A stretch of DNA of 64,000 bases from Nannocystis exedens. Lineage in GTDB: Bacteria; Myxococcota_A; Polyangia; Nannocystales; Nannocystaceae. Below, one piece after another: positions 28,064 through 36,397 of this stretch; within the stretch, counting starts at the first letter, position 1, and every line of letters starts with the position of its first letter. Location: contig NZ_NETK01000002.1 of NCBI RefSeq assembly GCF_002343915.1, forward strand, positions 1 to 64,000, in the 5' to 3' direction. The position numbers and the translations under genes are program-made. A model generated the notes under the pieces. That model had not been told where the DNA came from, ran no database searches, and saw only the letters and a list, made by a program, of their open reading frames with translations.

Positions 28064-28286
28064 GCTGGCCTAAAGGACAGGTGCGGCCGGCCGCGCGGCG
28101 AGGGGCGATGCTGCTCGCAGGGCGGTCGGCGCCTGGCTGTCCTCGCGGACATGTACCGCGAAGGAGGCGATAGGGCCTCGGGGACACATGCGCGCGCTGG
28201 GGCCGGGGCGCCCTCGCGCTCATGGGTGAGGAGGGCGGCCGGCTGGCCTCGCGGACAGGTGAGGGCCGGCTGTCCTCGCGGACAGC
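28064..28286. repeat. cluster of CATG-type hairpins between convergent genes
   Basis: Four pairs: GCTG 28064/CAGG 28078, GCTG 28136/CATG 28150, GCTG 28242/CAGG 28256 and GCTG 28269/CAGC 28283, each 14 nt apart inside the pair; an isolated CATG lies at 28187. Three pairs share the same spacer core (TCGC loop). It fills the gap between the TPR protein and the arginase-family gene. Confidence 0.85.
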
Positions 28287-28293
28287 CGGTGCC

Positions 28294-29409
28294 TCACGGG
28301 GCGAGGCTGGGGCCGACGACGGCGGCCAGGCTCTCGCGCAGGTAACGGACGGCGAGCGCGACGGTCTGCTCGCCGCCGTCGCGGGCGAGCGGCGGGGCGA
28401 CCTCGACGACGTCGGCGGCGCACAGGCCGATCTCGCGGCCGAGGGCGCGGATCAGCTCGACCACGAAGTCGGGCTCGAGGCCGTCCGGTTCGGGGGTGCC
28501 GGCGGCGTCGGCCCAGTGCGAGTCGGTGCCGTCGATGTCGTTGGAGAAGTAGACCGAGGTGACGCCGAGGCCCTTGAGGTGCGCGACGATCGCGGCGATC
28601 GTGCCGGCAGGGTCGGCCTTGACCTCCTCGGCCCAAAATTGGCGCACGCCGAGGCCCTGCTCCCAGTGGCCGCGATCGTGTCGTGACGCCCGCACGCCGA
28701 CCTGCACGAGCCGGCCGTCGCGGCCGAGCAGCTCGTTGGCGTGGTAGGACCAGGTGGCGAAGCAGATCTTGATGCCGAGCCGCTCGGCCAGCAGATCGGT
28801 GTGCGCGTCGGGCTGGACGATCGCCCAGCGATCGCGGCGGTGGCGGGCCAGGCTCGCGGCCACGGGCCAGGCGTTGGAGTGGTCGCCGCCGAGGATGACG
28901 GGCACGACGGCGGGGTTGAGCTGGTAGACGAGGTCGAGCGCGCGCTCGGCGATCGACAGCGGCGAGACCGGCAAGGTCGAGGCTGTCTCTTCGGGCAGGT
29001 GGCCGTAGAGCGCGCGCCGGCTGGCGGCGAGCTGCCCGGCGCTCAGCATGTCGTCGTGGAGCAGCTGCGGGATGACGAACACGTCGCCGATGTCGAGCAC
29101 CCCGGCGGCCGCTGCCCGGGCCGGCCAGTCGGGGTCGCCGGCGAGGAGACCGCTGCGGATCGCCTGCGGACCGACGTTGGCCCCGCGCAGGAAGCCGGCG
29201 CCGACGTCGGAGGGGCAGCCGAGGATGACGACGCGCGCGTCGGCGATCGCGGCGAGGTTGCGGCGAAACGCCGCGTCGACCCCGGCCTCGTCGCTGGCGC
29301 CGTAGAGCCGACGCTGCATCGCCAGCTGCTCCGCCCGTCCGGTCGACACGAGGAAGAGCCCGCCGCCGGCAGGGCGCAACAGCGCCGCGAGTTCGTCGAG
29401 TGGGTCCAT
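28294..29409 (-). CDS. arginase/agmatinase/formimidoylglutamase family hydrolase
   Basis: 371 residues, cytosolic binuclear Mn hydrolase acting on a guanidino or formimino compound. Metal ligands are visible in the classic order: VILGGDHSNAW (~167-177), IVQPDAHTDLL (~194-204, DxHxD) and YFSNDIDGTDSHW (~285-297; SxDxDxxD). The substrate (arginine, agmatine, formiminoglutamate) is not clear from these. A two-node array (GCTG 28982, CAGG 28996) is read in the loop HLPEETAST. The start at 29409 (MDPLDELAALLRP) fits; no neighbouring pathway genes. Confidence 0.85.
   Translation of the reverse strand: MDPLDELAALLRPAGGGLFLVSTGRAEQLAMQRRLYGASDEAGVDAAFRRNLAAIADARVVILGCPSDVGAGFLRGANVGPQAIRSGLLAGDPDWPARAAAAGVLDIGDVFVIPQLLHDDMLSAGQLAASRRALYGHLPEETASTLPVSPLSIAERALDLVYQLNPAVVPVILGGDHSNAWPVAASLARHRRDRWAIVQPDAHTDLLAERLGIKICFATWSYHANELLGRDGRLVQVGVRASRHDRGHWEQGLGVRQFWAEEVKADPAGTIAAIVAHLKGLGVTSVYFSNDIDGTDSHWADAAGTPEPDGLEPDFVVELIRALGREIGLCAADVVEVAPPLARDGGEQTVALAVRYLRESLAAVVGPSLAP
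28982..28999. repeat. two-node CATG-type hairpin in the arginase-family gene
   Basis: GCTG 28982 and CAGG 28996, spacer TCTCTTCGGG, coding a surface-loop-like segment between family motifs. Confidence 0.45.
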
Positions 29410-29640
29410 GCGCCAAGGCTAAGCCCGCGCGCGGCGAAACGCGAGGGCGCCAGGCGCGGGTGGGCGGCGCTGGGGCGCCGGCTCGGTCCGCTGGGAGGCC
29501 CGGGCGAGCCGCGCTGCCGTCGAGTGAGGGCGGATGCCGGTGACCTTCGTCTCGCGTGTGAGGCGATCCTCGCCGCACCCGAGCGGCCACGTCTGCCGCG
29601 GGCCGGGTTGCGGGGGAGGGTGGCGAGGAGAGCACCTGCC
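29410..29640. other. intergenic, nothing recognised
   Basis: First part of a 473-nt gap between divergent genes. Open frames are Arg/Ala/Pro-rich. The second part is the 65-bp tandem repeat. Confidence 0.4.
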
Positions 29641-29835
29641 GCGTTTCGCCGCTCGCCGGTTGCCTTTCGAAGGCGGCGAGGCTGGCGAGAAGTGAGCCCC
29701 GTGCGGCGTTTCGCCGCTCGCCGGGTTGCCTTTCGAAGGCGGCGAGGCTGGCGAGAAGTGAGCGCCGTGCGGCGTTTCGCGGCGCGGCCGGTTGCCGCTC
29801 GAAGGCGACGATGGCGAGAAGTGAGCACCCTTTGG
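29641..29835. repeat. ~65-bp tandem repeat, 3 copies
   Basis: Copies begin at 29641, 29706 and 29772. Each runs GCGTTTCGCCGCTC, then a TTTCGAAGGCGGCGAGGC core and GGCGAGAAGTGAGC; the third copy is more diverged and a partial fourth (TTTGGCGTTTTCGCCACTT) follows. Read on the minus strand the units would give a repeated peptide (HFSPASPPSKGN), so gene finders may call a false protein here. Inverted pieces within each unit (TTTCG/CGAAA, CGCCGC/GCGGCG) allow hairpins. Confidence 0.8.
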
Positions 29836-29882
29836 CGTTTTCGCCACTTGTCGGCGTGTGGCCGGGATGCGAGCGTGGGGGC

Positions 29883-30854
29883 ATGACGGTGCGTCCGCAC
29901 GTGGTCGCGGTGCTGGCCTTGCCGGGGGTGGTCGCGTTCGACTTGACGATGCCGTGCGAGGTGTTCGGGCGCGCCGAGGTGCCCGGCGGCGCGCGGCCCT
30001 ACGAGGTGCGCGTGTGCGGCGAGACGCGGAGCGTCGACGCAGGGGCGTTCCGCCTGGCGCTGCGGTGGGGGCTGACCGATCTGGCGCGGGCCCACACGGT
30101 GGTCGTACCCGGCGTGATGGACCCGTCGCGGCCGATCTCGCCGGCCGTGCTCGACGCCTTACGGGCTGCGGCGCGGCGGCGGGCCCGGGTCGCGTCGATC
30201 TGCAGCGGCGCCTTCGTGCTCGCGGAGGCCGGGCTGCTCGACGGGCTGCGGGTGACGACGCACTGGGTCGCCGCGGGTCTGCTCGCCCAGCGCTACCCGT
30301 CGCTGACCGTCGATCCCAACGTGCTGTTCGTCGACAACGGGCGGATCTTGACCTCGGCGGGCGGGGCCGCCGGCATGGATCTGTGCCTGCACATGCTGCG
30401 CTGCGACCACGGCGCCGCGGTGGCCGCCCACGCCTCGCGGCTCGCCGTCGTGCCGCTCGAGCGCAGCGGCGGGCAAGCGCAGTACATCGTCCACGAGCCG
30501 CCGACGTCGACCAGCAGCCTGGCCCCGCTGCTCGACTGGATGCTCCGGCACCTGCGCGACGACCTGACGCTGCCCACGCTGGCGCGCCGGGCCCGAATGA
30601 GCACGCGGACCCTCAGTCGACGCTTCCGCGAGCAGACCGGGACCACCCCGCTGAAGTGGATCCTCACCGCCCGGATCGCCCGCGCCCAGCAATTGCTCGA
30701 GTCGACCTCGCTGTCGCTCGAGGAGATCGCCGGCCACGTCGGCTTCGCCGCCGCCTCGACCCTGCGCAACCGCTTCGCCCGCGTCATGGGCACCTCGCCG
30801 ATGACCTACCGCAAGCTGTTCCGCAGCGGCGGAGAGCGACGCGCGGCGCATTGA
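29883..30854 (+). CDS. GlxA-family AraC-type transcriptional regulator
   Basis: 323 residues. N-terminal DJ-1/PfpI-like domain (~5-170: VAVLALPGVVAFDLTMPCEVFG, VVVPGVMDP, ICSGAFVLAEAGLLDG, TTHWVAAGLL, ILTSAGGAAGMDLCLHML) without hydrolase function expected, followed by an AraC HTH pair (~225-320: LTLPTLARRARMSTRTLSRRF and LSLEEIAGHVGFAAASTLRNRF). This layout is typical of transcriptional activators such as GlxA/ArgR-like FtrA. Targets unknown; the divergent arginase-family gene is a candidate, separated by the 65-bp repeats. Confidence 0.9.
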   Translation: MTVRPHVVAVLALPGVVAFDLTMPCEVFGRAEVPGGARPYEVRVCGETRSVDAGAFRLALRWGLTDLARAHTVVVPGVMDPSRPISPAVLDALRAAARRRARVASICSGAFVLAEAGLLDGLRVTTHWVAAGLLAQRYPSLTVDPNVLFVDNGRILTSAGGAAGMDLCLHMLRCDHGAAVAAHASRLAVVPLERSGGQAQYIVHEPPTSTSSLAPLLDWMLRHLRDDLTLPTLARRARMSTRTLSRRFREQTGTTPLKWILTARIARAQQLLESTSLSLEEIAGHVGFAAASTLRNRFARVMGTSPMTYRKLFRSGGERRAAH

Positions 30855-30906
30855 AGTCTCTCGCTAGCGCGGAGCACCGAGCCGCAGGGCCAGGCGCACG
30901 TCGGCG

Positions 30907-30924
30907 CATGTCTCGAAGGACACC
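30907..30924. repeat. two-node CATG-type hairpin
   Basis: CATG 30907 and CACC 30921, spacer TCTCGAAGGA; 53 nt past the GlxA-type regulator stop. The stretch 30925-31100 shows no gene. Confidence 0.65.
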
Positions 30925-31100
30925 TATGATCTGCGCGAGAGGAAGCAGCGGCGGCTACTGCCGACTCGTTCCCAAGCGCCACACCGCGACCATCGCCCGG
31001 CGAGCGCCAAGCCTCGCCCGCGATCATCACCGGGCGCGCTACACTCCGCCTGCGTCCTTCACCGGGCCAAAGCTCGTCCGCGAAGGCCCTCAGCGCACAG

Positions 31101-31132
31101 CCTGACCCGAGGGACATGTCCCGAGCGCCAGC
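31101..31132. repeat. three-node CATG-type array at a porin gene 3' end
   Basis: CCTG 31101, CATG 31115, CAGC 31129; period 14, ending one base before the stop codon (31134-31136) of the FadL-like gene. Confidence 0.75.
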
Positions 31133-31133
31133 C

Positions 31134-32606
31134 TCAGAAGTTCACGTCGAGGTACAGGTTCGTCAAGAAGATGTTCTGCTTGTAGATGCCGTCGGCGCTG
31201 GCGGCCCGCGTCGGCGCCTGGAACCTGTTGAGGACGTTTTGGCCCTTGGTGTCGACCTTGAAGTAGGCGATGTCGGTGAACGTCAAGCCGAGGTGGAGCC
31301 GCTGGTGCAGGCGGAACCGACCGCCGAGGGAGAAGGTCATCTTGTTGGAGTCGAGCAGGGCGGGCTCGATGGTCTGGACCGGGACGGCGGTCGAGTCGAA
31401 GCCGACGCCGGCGTACAGCTCGACGGCCTCGATCACCCAGTAGCTGGCGCCGAAGCGGACGCCGCCGGCCGGCTTCCAGAAGCGCGGGATGTGCTGGGTG
31501 ACGCCCTTGACGTTGTCGTCGGGGGTGTCGCCGCCGAACGCTTCGGGGTTGGTGAGGGCGGTGTCGGCGTTGGCGAAGTCGCACTGGCGATCGGCGACGC
31601 TGGCGTCGAGGACACACTGCTTGTCCATCACCTTCCAGTTGGTGAAGTCGCCGAACAGGCGCAGCTCGAGCTTGGGGACGGGGCGGACGCGGAAGCCGAA
31701 GCGGACGATGTCGGGCAGGCGCTGCGTCAGCTCGATGGGGGTGGCGGGGGACACGGGCGCGGTGCCGAAGGCGTTGCTCAGGTCGCCCTTCAGGGTCATG
31801 TTGCCAGTGATGTTGGGCCGGCTGGTGTACGACGCGCCGATCCACAGCTTGTCGCGCCAGTTCCAGATCGCGCCGACGCCGAAGCTGCCCTGCCAGCCCG
31901 AGGCCTTGAGCCAGCTGCGGCCCTCCTTGAGGGTGCCATCGGACAGCACCAGATCGTCGGTACCGTCGGCATTGCGGGCGCGGATGGTGTCGATCTCGCT
32001 GCGGATGGCGCTGCCCGACAGACCGATCGACAGGCCGATCTTGGCGATGTTGAAGGCGACCGCGCCGGTGATGTACATCGAGCGCAGCTTGCCGTCGATG
32101 GTGTGCCACCGCTGCACGCCGTCGATCGCGCCCGGGTAGTCCTGGCTGCCGCGGTACTTCTCGTTGGGCTTCCACGTCGACTGGCCGCCGAACGGGAAGT
32201 AGACCGCGGCGCCGGCCGAGAAGAACTTGGTGCCGAAGTCGGAGCTCGCGCCGGCGAACGGGCCGGCGATGAAGTTGGCCAGCTTGGCGACGCCCGCGTT
32301 GGCGTCGGTGGCCCCCTCGGGCGTGCCGGTCTCGCTGTTGATGGCCGACTCCGGTCGGTCGTAGCTGACCCAGCGGGCGGCGAAGCTGCCGTCGACGAAG
32401 ATTCGCGTGCCCGGCTTCAGCGCGATACCCGCGGGGTTGTAGTAGATCGCGGTCGGGTTGTCGGTGGTCACGTGGCCGTGCTCGCCGCCGAATCGCGCGG
32501 TGCTGAGGCCGGATGCCCGGGCCTCGTTCACGCCAGCGAGCGCGGCGGTCAACAGGCCACAGGCGAAGAGGGTGCGCGAGCGAGACGCATGACGAGCGAG
32601 CGACAT
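31134..32606 (-). CDS. FadL-like outer-membrane transport protein
   Basis: 490 residues. Signal peptide MSLARHASRSRTLFACGLLTAALAGVNEARASG, then the N-terminal plug of the FadL/OmpP1/TodX family (GLSTARFGGEHGHVTTDNPTAIYYNPAGIAL, with the characteristic N-P-A-a-i-y-y-N-P-A-g pattern). The rest is beta-barrel-like with alternating hydrophobic strands and many aromatic girdle residues, ending in a C-terminal Phe (NLYLDVNF), as expected for BAM recognition. Such porins import long-chain fatty acids or other hydrophobic molecules. ATG 32606 is preferred, with a GAGG 8 nt upstream, over a TTG at 32630. Confidence 0.88.
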   Translation of the reverse strand: MSLARHASRSRTLFACGLLTAALAGVNEARASGLSTARFGGEHGHVTTDNPTAIYYNPAGIALKPGTRIFVDGSFAARWVSYDRPESAINSETGTPEGATDANAGVAKLANFIAGPFAGASSDFGTKFFSAGAAVYFPFGGQSTWKPNEKYRGSQDYPGAIDGVQRWHTIDGKLRSMYITGAVAFNIAKIGLSIGLSGSAIRSEIDTIRARNADGTDDLVLSDGTLKEGRSWLKASGWQGSFGVGAIWNWRDKLWIGASYTSRPNITGNMTLKGDLSNAFGTAPVSPATPIELTQRLPDIVRFGFRVRPVPKLELRLFGDFTNWKVMDKQCVLDASVADRQCDFANADTALTNPEAFGGDTPDDNVKGVTQHIPRFWKPAGGVRFGASYWVIEAVELYAGVGFDSTAVPVQTIEPALLDSNKMTFSLGGRFRLHQRLHLGLTFTDIAYFKVDTKGQNVLNRFQAPTRAASADGIYKQNIFLTNLYLDVNF

Positions 32607-32675
32607 GAAGGAGACCTCGTACGGCGACAAACCGGCGCCACTTTACACCGAGGTCGCTTCTTTACGGCGGACAAA

Positions 32676-33380
32676 ATGCACGGCAGAGTGATGCGCAGGA
32701 TGTCCCGATCGTTTTCTGTCCGCCGCGTGCCCTGTCCTCGGGTCCCCGGCTCGGTGCTCGGTCTGTCGCTGCTGGTCCCGCTCATGGCCGGGTGCCCCGA
32801 CTCCGAGGCCAAGTTCAACGAATTCCTCGACAACACCAAGGACGACCGCGACTTCATGCCGCCGCCGCCCCCGGACGTGATGCCGGCCCAGGCGGACATC
32901 AGCGGCGACTTCCTGCTGGCAGTGTCGACGAACATCGCGCCCGACCTGCCGCTGCAGTTCATCGCCACCAATACGGTGACCACCGACGAGATGGGCAACA
33001 CGCTCCTCACCGCCTGCCTGCAGCCGCTCAGCCTCATGCAGGGCAAGGTCAACGTGCCGCGCGAGCCGATCGGCGACCCGCTGTGTTACGAGGACATCCC
33101 GATCGTCGACGGCACGTTGGAGATCGACGCCGGCGTGGTGATGGTGACCGGCATGGCCAACCCGGTGACCGGCGGCGAGATCGTGGCGACGCTGAAGATG
33201 ATCGGCACCATCGTCGACGAGGAATTCTACTGCGGCGAGATCGAGGGTGATTTGATGAGCCCCCTCATGTCCACCCTCAAGGGCTCGACGTTCGCCGCGG
33301 TGCGCCTCGCCGATCCAGCAGTGCTCCCCCTCGACGTGACCAAGAACTGCATGCGCCAGACGGTCCGCGACATGGAATGA
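32676..33380 (+). CDS. hypothetical lipoprotein
   Basis: About 234 residues. The N-terminus MHGRVMRRMSRSFSVRRV precedes a hydrophobic stretch and the lipobox LMAGC. Later starts at 32691 or 32700 are equally possible. The mature part has a Pro run (FMPPPPPDVMPAQ) and beta-rich segments (GDFLLAVSTNIAPDLPLQFIA, GEIVATLKMIGTIVDEEFYCGEI). No family recognised. Divergent from the FadL-like gene with a 69-bp spacer, so the two may be co-regulated. Confidence 0.68.
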   Translation: MHGRVMRRMSRSFSVRRVPCPRVPGSVLGLSLLVPLMAGCPDSEAKFNEFLDNTKDDRDFMPPPPPDVMPAQADISGDFLLAVSTNIAPDLPLQFIATNTVTTDEMGNTLLTACLQPLSLMQGKVNVPREPIGDPLCYEDIPIVDGTLEIDAGVVMVTGMANPVTGGEIVATLKMIGTIVDEEFYCGEIEGDLMSPLMSTLKGSTFAAVRLADPAVLPLDVTKNCMRQTVRDME

Positions 33381-33467
33381 GCGCGATGCCGCGCAGAATC
33401 ACGGGAGAGCACGCGTGAGGGGACTGGTTTTTCGCCGGTCCGGGCCCGATCATCACGGCCCCCCACG

Positions 33468-34799
33468 ATGACGACGACGGTCTCGCCCCCGACGCCCGCC
33501 GGGCAGTGGTCCAAGGTCCGCAACGAGCTGCAGCAGCTGTGGCACACCGAGCTGCGCGACTCGAACATCCGCGCGGCGTACGTGGTGTGCGCGATGACCG
33601 GAACGGCGTACGGGATGGTGACGGCGGTCGTCGCGGTCTACCTGAACAAGGTCCGCGGGGTCGACGAGCTCACGATCGGCGAGCTGGCGATCTTCTTCTC
33701 GCTCGGCATCGCGGCGTTCAGCGTGCCGATGGGGCTGCTGATCAAGAAGCTGTCGCCGCGGACGATGCTGGCGGCGGCGCTGCTGGTGTACGCGGGGGCG
33801 ACCGCGATCTTCCCGTTCCTGCTCAGCTTCGGCGGGCTGGCGACGGCGCGCGGGATCGACGGCGCGTTCTCGGTCGGCGTGTGGGTCAGCCTCGAGACGA
33901 TCCTGCTGATGCGCACGACCACGGCGCACCGCGGCCTCATCACCAGCCTCTACACCATCTCGATGGCCACCGGTTACGGCCTCGGGGCGGTGTTCGGCTG
34001 GGCGGTGATGCTGCTCTATCCGATGCAGATGGTGTTCGTGGCCGCGGGGATGTTCGCGTCGCTGGCGGCGCTGATCGCCTACGTGTTCCTCGACCGCGAC
34101 ATCCAGCCCGTCGCCGGCAGCGACCACGGCGGCGATCACGGCCACGAGCCCGGTGCGCAGCCCGTCAAGCCGGCGGCGGAGGACGTCCGGCCGCCGATCT
34201 TCTCGCTCTACTGGAAGATCAAGACGGCCTGCATCCCGACGTTCTGCTACGGCTATTTCCAGGCGTCGCTGGTGCTGTTCCTGCCGCTGTTCCTCATCGA
34301 GGCTCGGGAAGTGCCGAAGGAGGACACCAGCCTGCTGGTGGCGAGCTTCTCGATCGGGATGGCCGCCAGCGTGGTGTTCGTCGGCCGCCTCGGCGATCGC
34401 TACGGCCACCTCAAGACGGTGCGCTCGCTGGTCGGGCTCGGGGTGGTGTTGACGGCGTCGCTGGTCTACCTGCCGACGCTCGGGCTGGTCGCGGTGGCGG
34501 TGCTGCTGGCAGGCGCTTCGCTCGCGCCGATCTGGCCGATGAGCCTGGCGCTGCAGAGCCTCATCGTCGACCCGCGCGACTTCAGCCGCAGCAACGCGCT
34601 GCTCAACGGCTCGTACGGGCTCGGCACGCTCGCGGGCCCGCTGGTGTCGGGCTTCCTGTTCAAGCACTACGGCGGCGAGACGATGTTCCTCCACATCGCG
34701 GTGCTGTGGGCGCTGGCGCTGCTGGCGACGCTGGCGTTCCGCCGCGACGACCCGAGCTTCCGCGCCCTCGCCCACGCCCGCGCACGCGCGGCGGCGTGA
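33468..34799 (+). CDS. MFS transporter
   Basis: 443 residues with 12 predicted membrane helices in two halves split by a His/Gly/Pro-rich cytoplasmic loop (SDHGGDHGHEPGAQPVKP, ~222-240). The first half starts IRAAYVVCAMTGTAYGMVTAVVAVYL; the second contains FVGRLGDRYGHLKTV, the MFS loop motif (G-x-L-a-D-r-x-G-r-k) between helices. Proton-coupled efflux or uptake; substrate not readable. The His-rich loop could bind metal but may be only a linker. No neighbouring gene suggests a substrate. Confidence 0.85.
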   Translation: MTTTVSPPTPAGQWSKVRNELQQLWHTELRDSNIRAAYVVCAMTGTAYGMVTAVVAVYLNKVRGVDELTIGELAIFFSLGIAAFSVPMGLLIKKLSPRTMLAAALLVYAGATAIFPFLLSFGGLATARGIDGAFSVGVWVSLETILLMRTTTAHRGLITSLYTISMATGYGLGAVFGWAVMLLYPMQMVFVAAGMFASLAALIAYVFLDRDIQPVAGSDHGGDHGHEPGAQPVKPAAEDVRPPIFSLYWKIKTACIPTFCYGYFQASLVLFLPLFLIEAREVPKEDTSLLVASFSIGMAASVVFVGRLGDRYGHLKTVRSLVGLGVVLTASLVYLPTLGLVAVAVLLAGASLAPIWPMSLALQSLIVDPRDFSRSNALLNGSYGLGTLAGPLVSGFLFKHYGGETMFLHIAVLWALALLATLAFRRDDPSFRALAHARARAAA

Positions 34800-34816
34800 G
34801 CGGCGGCGCCCGGGCA

Positions 34817-34890
34817 GGTGGCCGCTCGGGCATGACGTGAGGGACATGCTGCAGGGGACATGCCCGTTTGGACATGTCCTCCGAGGCCGG
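34817..34890. repeat. CATG-type array between convergent genes (5-6 nodes)
   Basis: GGTG 34817, CATG 34831, CATG 34845, CATG 34859, CATG 34873 and CCGG 34887; all 14-nt steps. It starts 17 nt past the MFS stop and ends 3 nt before the purT stop. Confidence 0.92.
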
Positions 34891-34893
34891 CGC

Positions 34894-36090
34894 TCATCCG
34901 GCGTCGACGACCACCCGGATCTCGGCGGCGGCCGCCTCGGCGCGGGCGCGGCACTCGGCGACGTCGTCGCCGTAGGCCAGCACGACGCCCATGCGCCGGT
35001 ACTTGCGGGTGTCGGGCTTGCTGAACAGGCGGACCTTGGTGCGCGGGTCGGCGAGCGCCTTGCCGACGCCGGTGAAGCGCGGGTTGGTGCCGGGCCGATC
35101 GGCCAGGACCACGGCCGAGGCCCCGGGGGCGCGGAGGAGGACCTCGCGGATCGGCAGGCCGAGGATCGCGCGCACGTGCAGCTCGAACTCGCTCTGGTCC
35201 TGCGTGATCATGGTGACCATGCCGGTGTCGTGCGGGCGCGGGCTGACCTCGCTGAAGATGACGTCGTCGCCGACGACGAACAGCTCGACGCCGAACAGAC
35301 CGGCGCCGCCGAGCGCCTCGGTGACGGCGGCGGCGATCTCCTGCCCGCGCGCGAGGGCCTTCGGCGCCATCGCGTGCGGCTGCCACGACTCCATGTAATC
35401 GCCGCGCTCCTGCCGGTGGCCGATCGGCGGGCAGAACAGGGTGCCCTCGTGGCGCGTGCGGATCGTGAGCAGCGTGATCTCGTAGTCGAACGGGACGAAG
35501 CCCTCGACGATGACGCGGGCCGAGCGGCCGCGGGCGCCCGACAGCGCGTACTCCCACGCGGTCGCGACCTCGGCGGCGGTGCGCACGGTGCTCTGACCCT
35601 TGCCCGAGCTCGACATGACGGGCTTGATCACGCACGGGAGGCCGAGGCGCTCGACCGCGGCCTCGACCTCCTCGCGGGTGTCGGCGAAGGCGTAGGGGCT
35701 GGTCGGCAGGCCGAGCTGCTCGGCGGCGAGGCGGCGGATGCCCTCGCGGTCCATGGTGAGCCGGGCGGCGCGCGCGGTCGGGACGACGCTCCAGCCCTCG
35801 CTCTCGAGCTCGACCAGGGCGTCGGTGGCGATGGCCTCGATCTCGGGGACGATGTAGTGCGGCTTCTCGCGGGCGACGACGGCCCGCACGGCGTCGCGGT
35901 CCTGCATGTCGAACACGTGGCTGCGGTGCGCGACCTGCATCGCCGGGGCGTTGGCGTAGCGGTCGCACGCGATGACCTCGACGCCGAGGCGCATGGCTTC
36001 GATCGCAACCTCGCGGCCGAGTTCGCCCGAACCGAGCAGGAGCAGCCGCGTGGACGAGGGAGACAGGGGAGTGCCGAGCGTGAGATCCAT
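34894..36090 (-). CDS. purT: formate-dependent phosphoribosylglycinamide formyltransferase
   Basis: 398 residues (PurT of E. coli is 392). Makes formyl-GAR from GAR, formate and ATP in purine synthesis, an ATP-grasp enzyme. Diagnostic stretches: LLLLGSGELGREVAIEAMRLG (~17-37), VVPTARAARLTMDREGIRRLAAEQLGLPTSPY, VIKPVMSSSGKGQS (ATP loop) and FSEVSPRPHDTGMVTMITQ. ATG 36090 chosen on the family start; a -10-like TATCCT lies 11 nt upstream. Confident by several independent motifs. Confidence 0.95.
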   Translation of the reverse strand: MDLTLGTPLSPSSTRLLLLGSGELGREVAIEAMRLGVEVIACDRYANAPAMQVAHRSHVFDMQDRDAVRAVVAREKPHYIVPEIEAIATDALVELESEGWSVVPTARAARLTMDREGIRRLAAEQLGLPTSPYAFADTREEVEAAVERLGLPCVIKPVMSSSGKGQSTVRTAAEVATAWEYALSGARGRSARVIVEGFVPFDYEITLLTIRTRHEGTLFCPPIGHRQERGDYMESWQPHAMAPKALARGQEIAAAVTEALGGAGLFGVELFVVGDDVIFSEVSPRPHDTGMVTMITQDQSEFELHVRAILGLPIREVLLRAPGASAVVLADRPGTNPRFTGVGKALADPRTKVRLFSKPDTRKYRRMGVVLAYGDDVAECRARAEAAAAEIRVVVDAG

Positions 36091-36397
36091 GGCGAGCGCG
36101 CGCAGGATAGTGGCGCACTGTCGCGCGCGGCAAGGCGGGCGCCGCGGGCGCGAGGTCACACGCGTCGGCCGGGCCCTCGCGCGGGCGGATCCGCGGGAGA
36201 TGCGGGGCTCACGCCCGTCGGCGTGCGGAGCTCACGCCGGTCGGTCGCGGCCGCCGACCCGCCCACCGCGAGCGAACCGAGCCGCGGTGGAACTTCCCAG
36301 GCGAGCGAGCGCCGCGGCGACACGCGCTCGCGGACGCGACGGAAGCCGCGACGAAGCGGAGCCACACGAGGCGACGGCCGATGAACCCGCGGACGCT
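36091..36397. other. intergenic with a short 23-bp direct repeat
   Basis: Between purT and the 3' end of the kinase-ATPase gene. A tandem pair beginning at 36201 and 36224 shares TGCGG.GCTCACGCC.GTCGG. No gene or promoter beyond the purT one is seen. Confidence 0.4.
36102..36107 (-). promoter_or_regulatory. -10-like hexamer TATCCT before purT
   Basis: Ends 11 nt before the purT ATG. No convincing -35 seen. Confidence 0.3.

Noticed and set aside
29419..29847. Minus-strand protein with repeated HFSPASPPSKGN units
   Set aside because: It is the translation of the 65-bp DNA repeat. No start signal or non-repeat domain supports a real gene.
30925..31100. Small open frame starting MSRRTPMICARGSSGG
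   Set aside because: Its first codons come from the CATG array; composition thereafter is not coding-like and no family was recognised.
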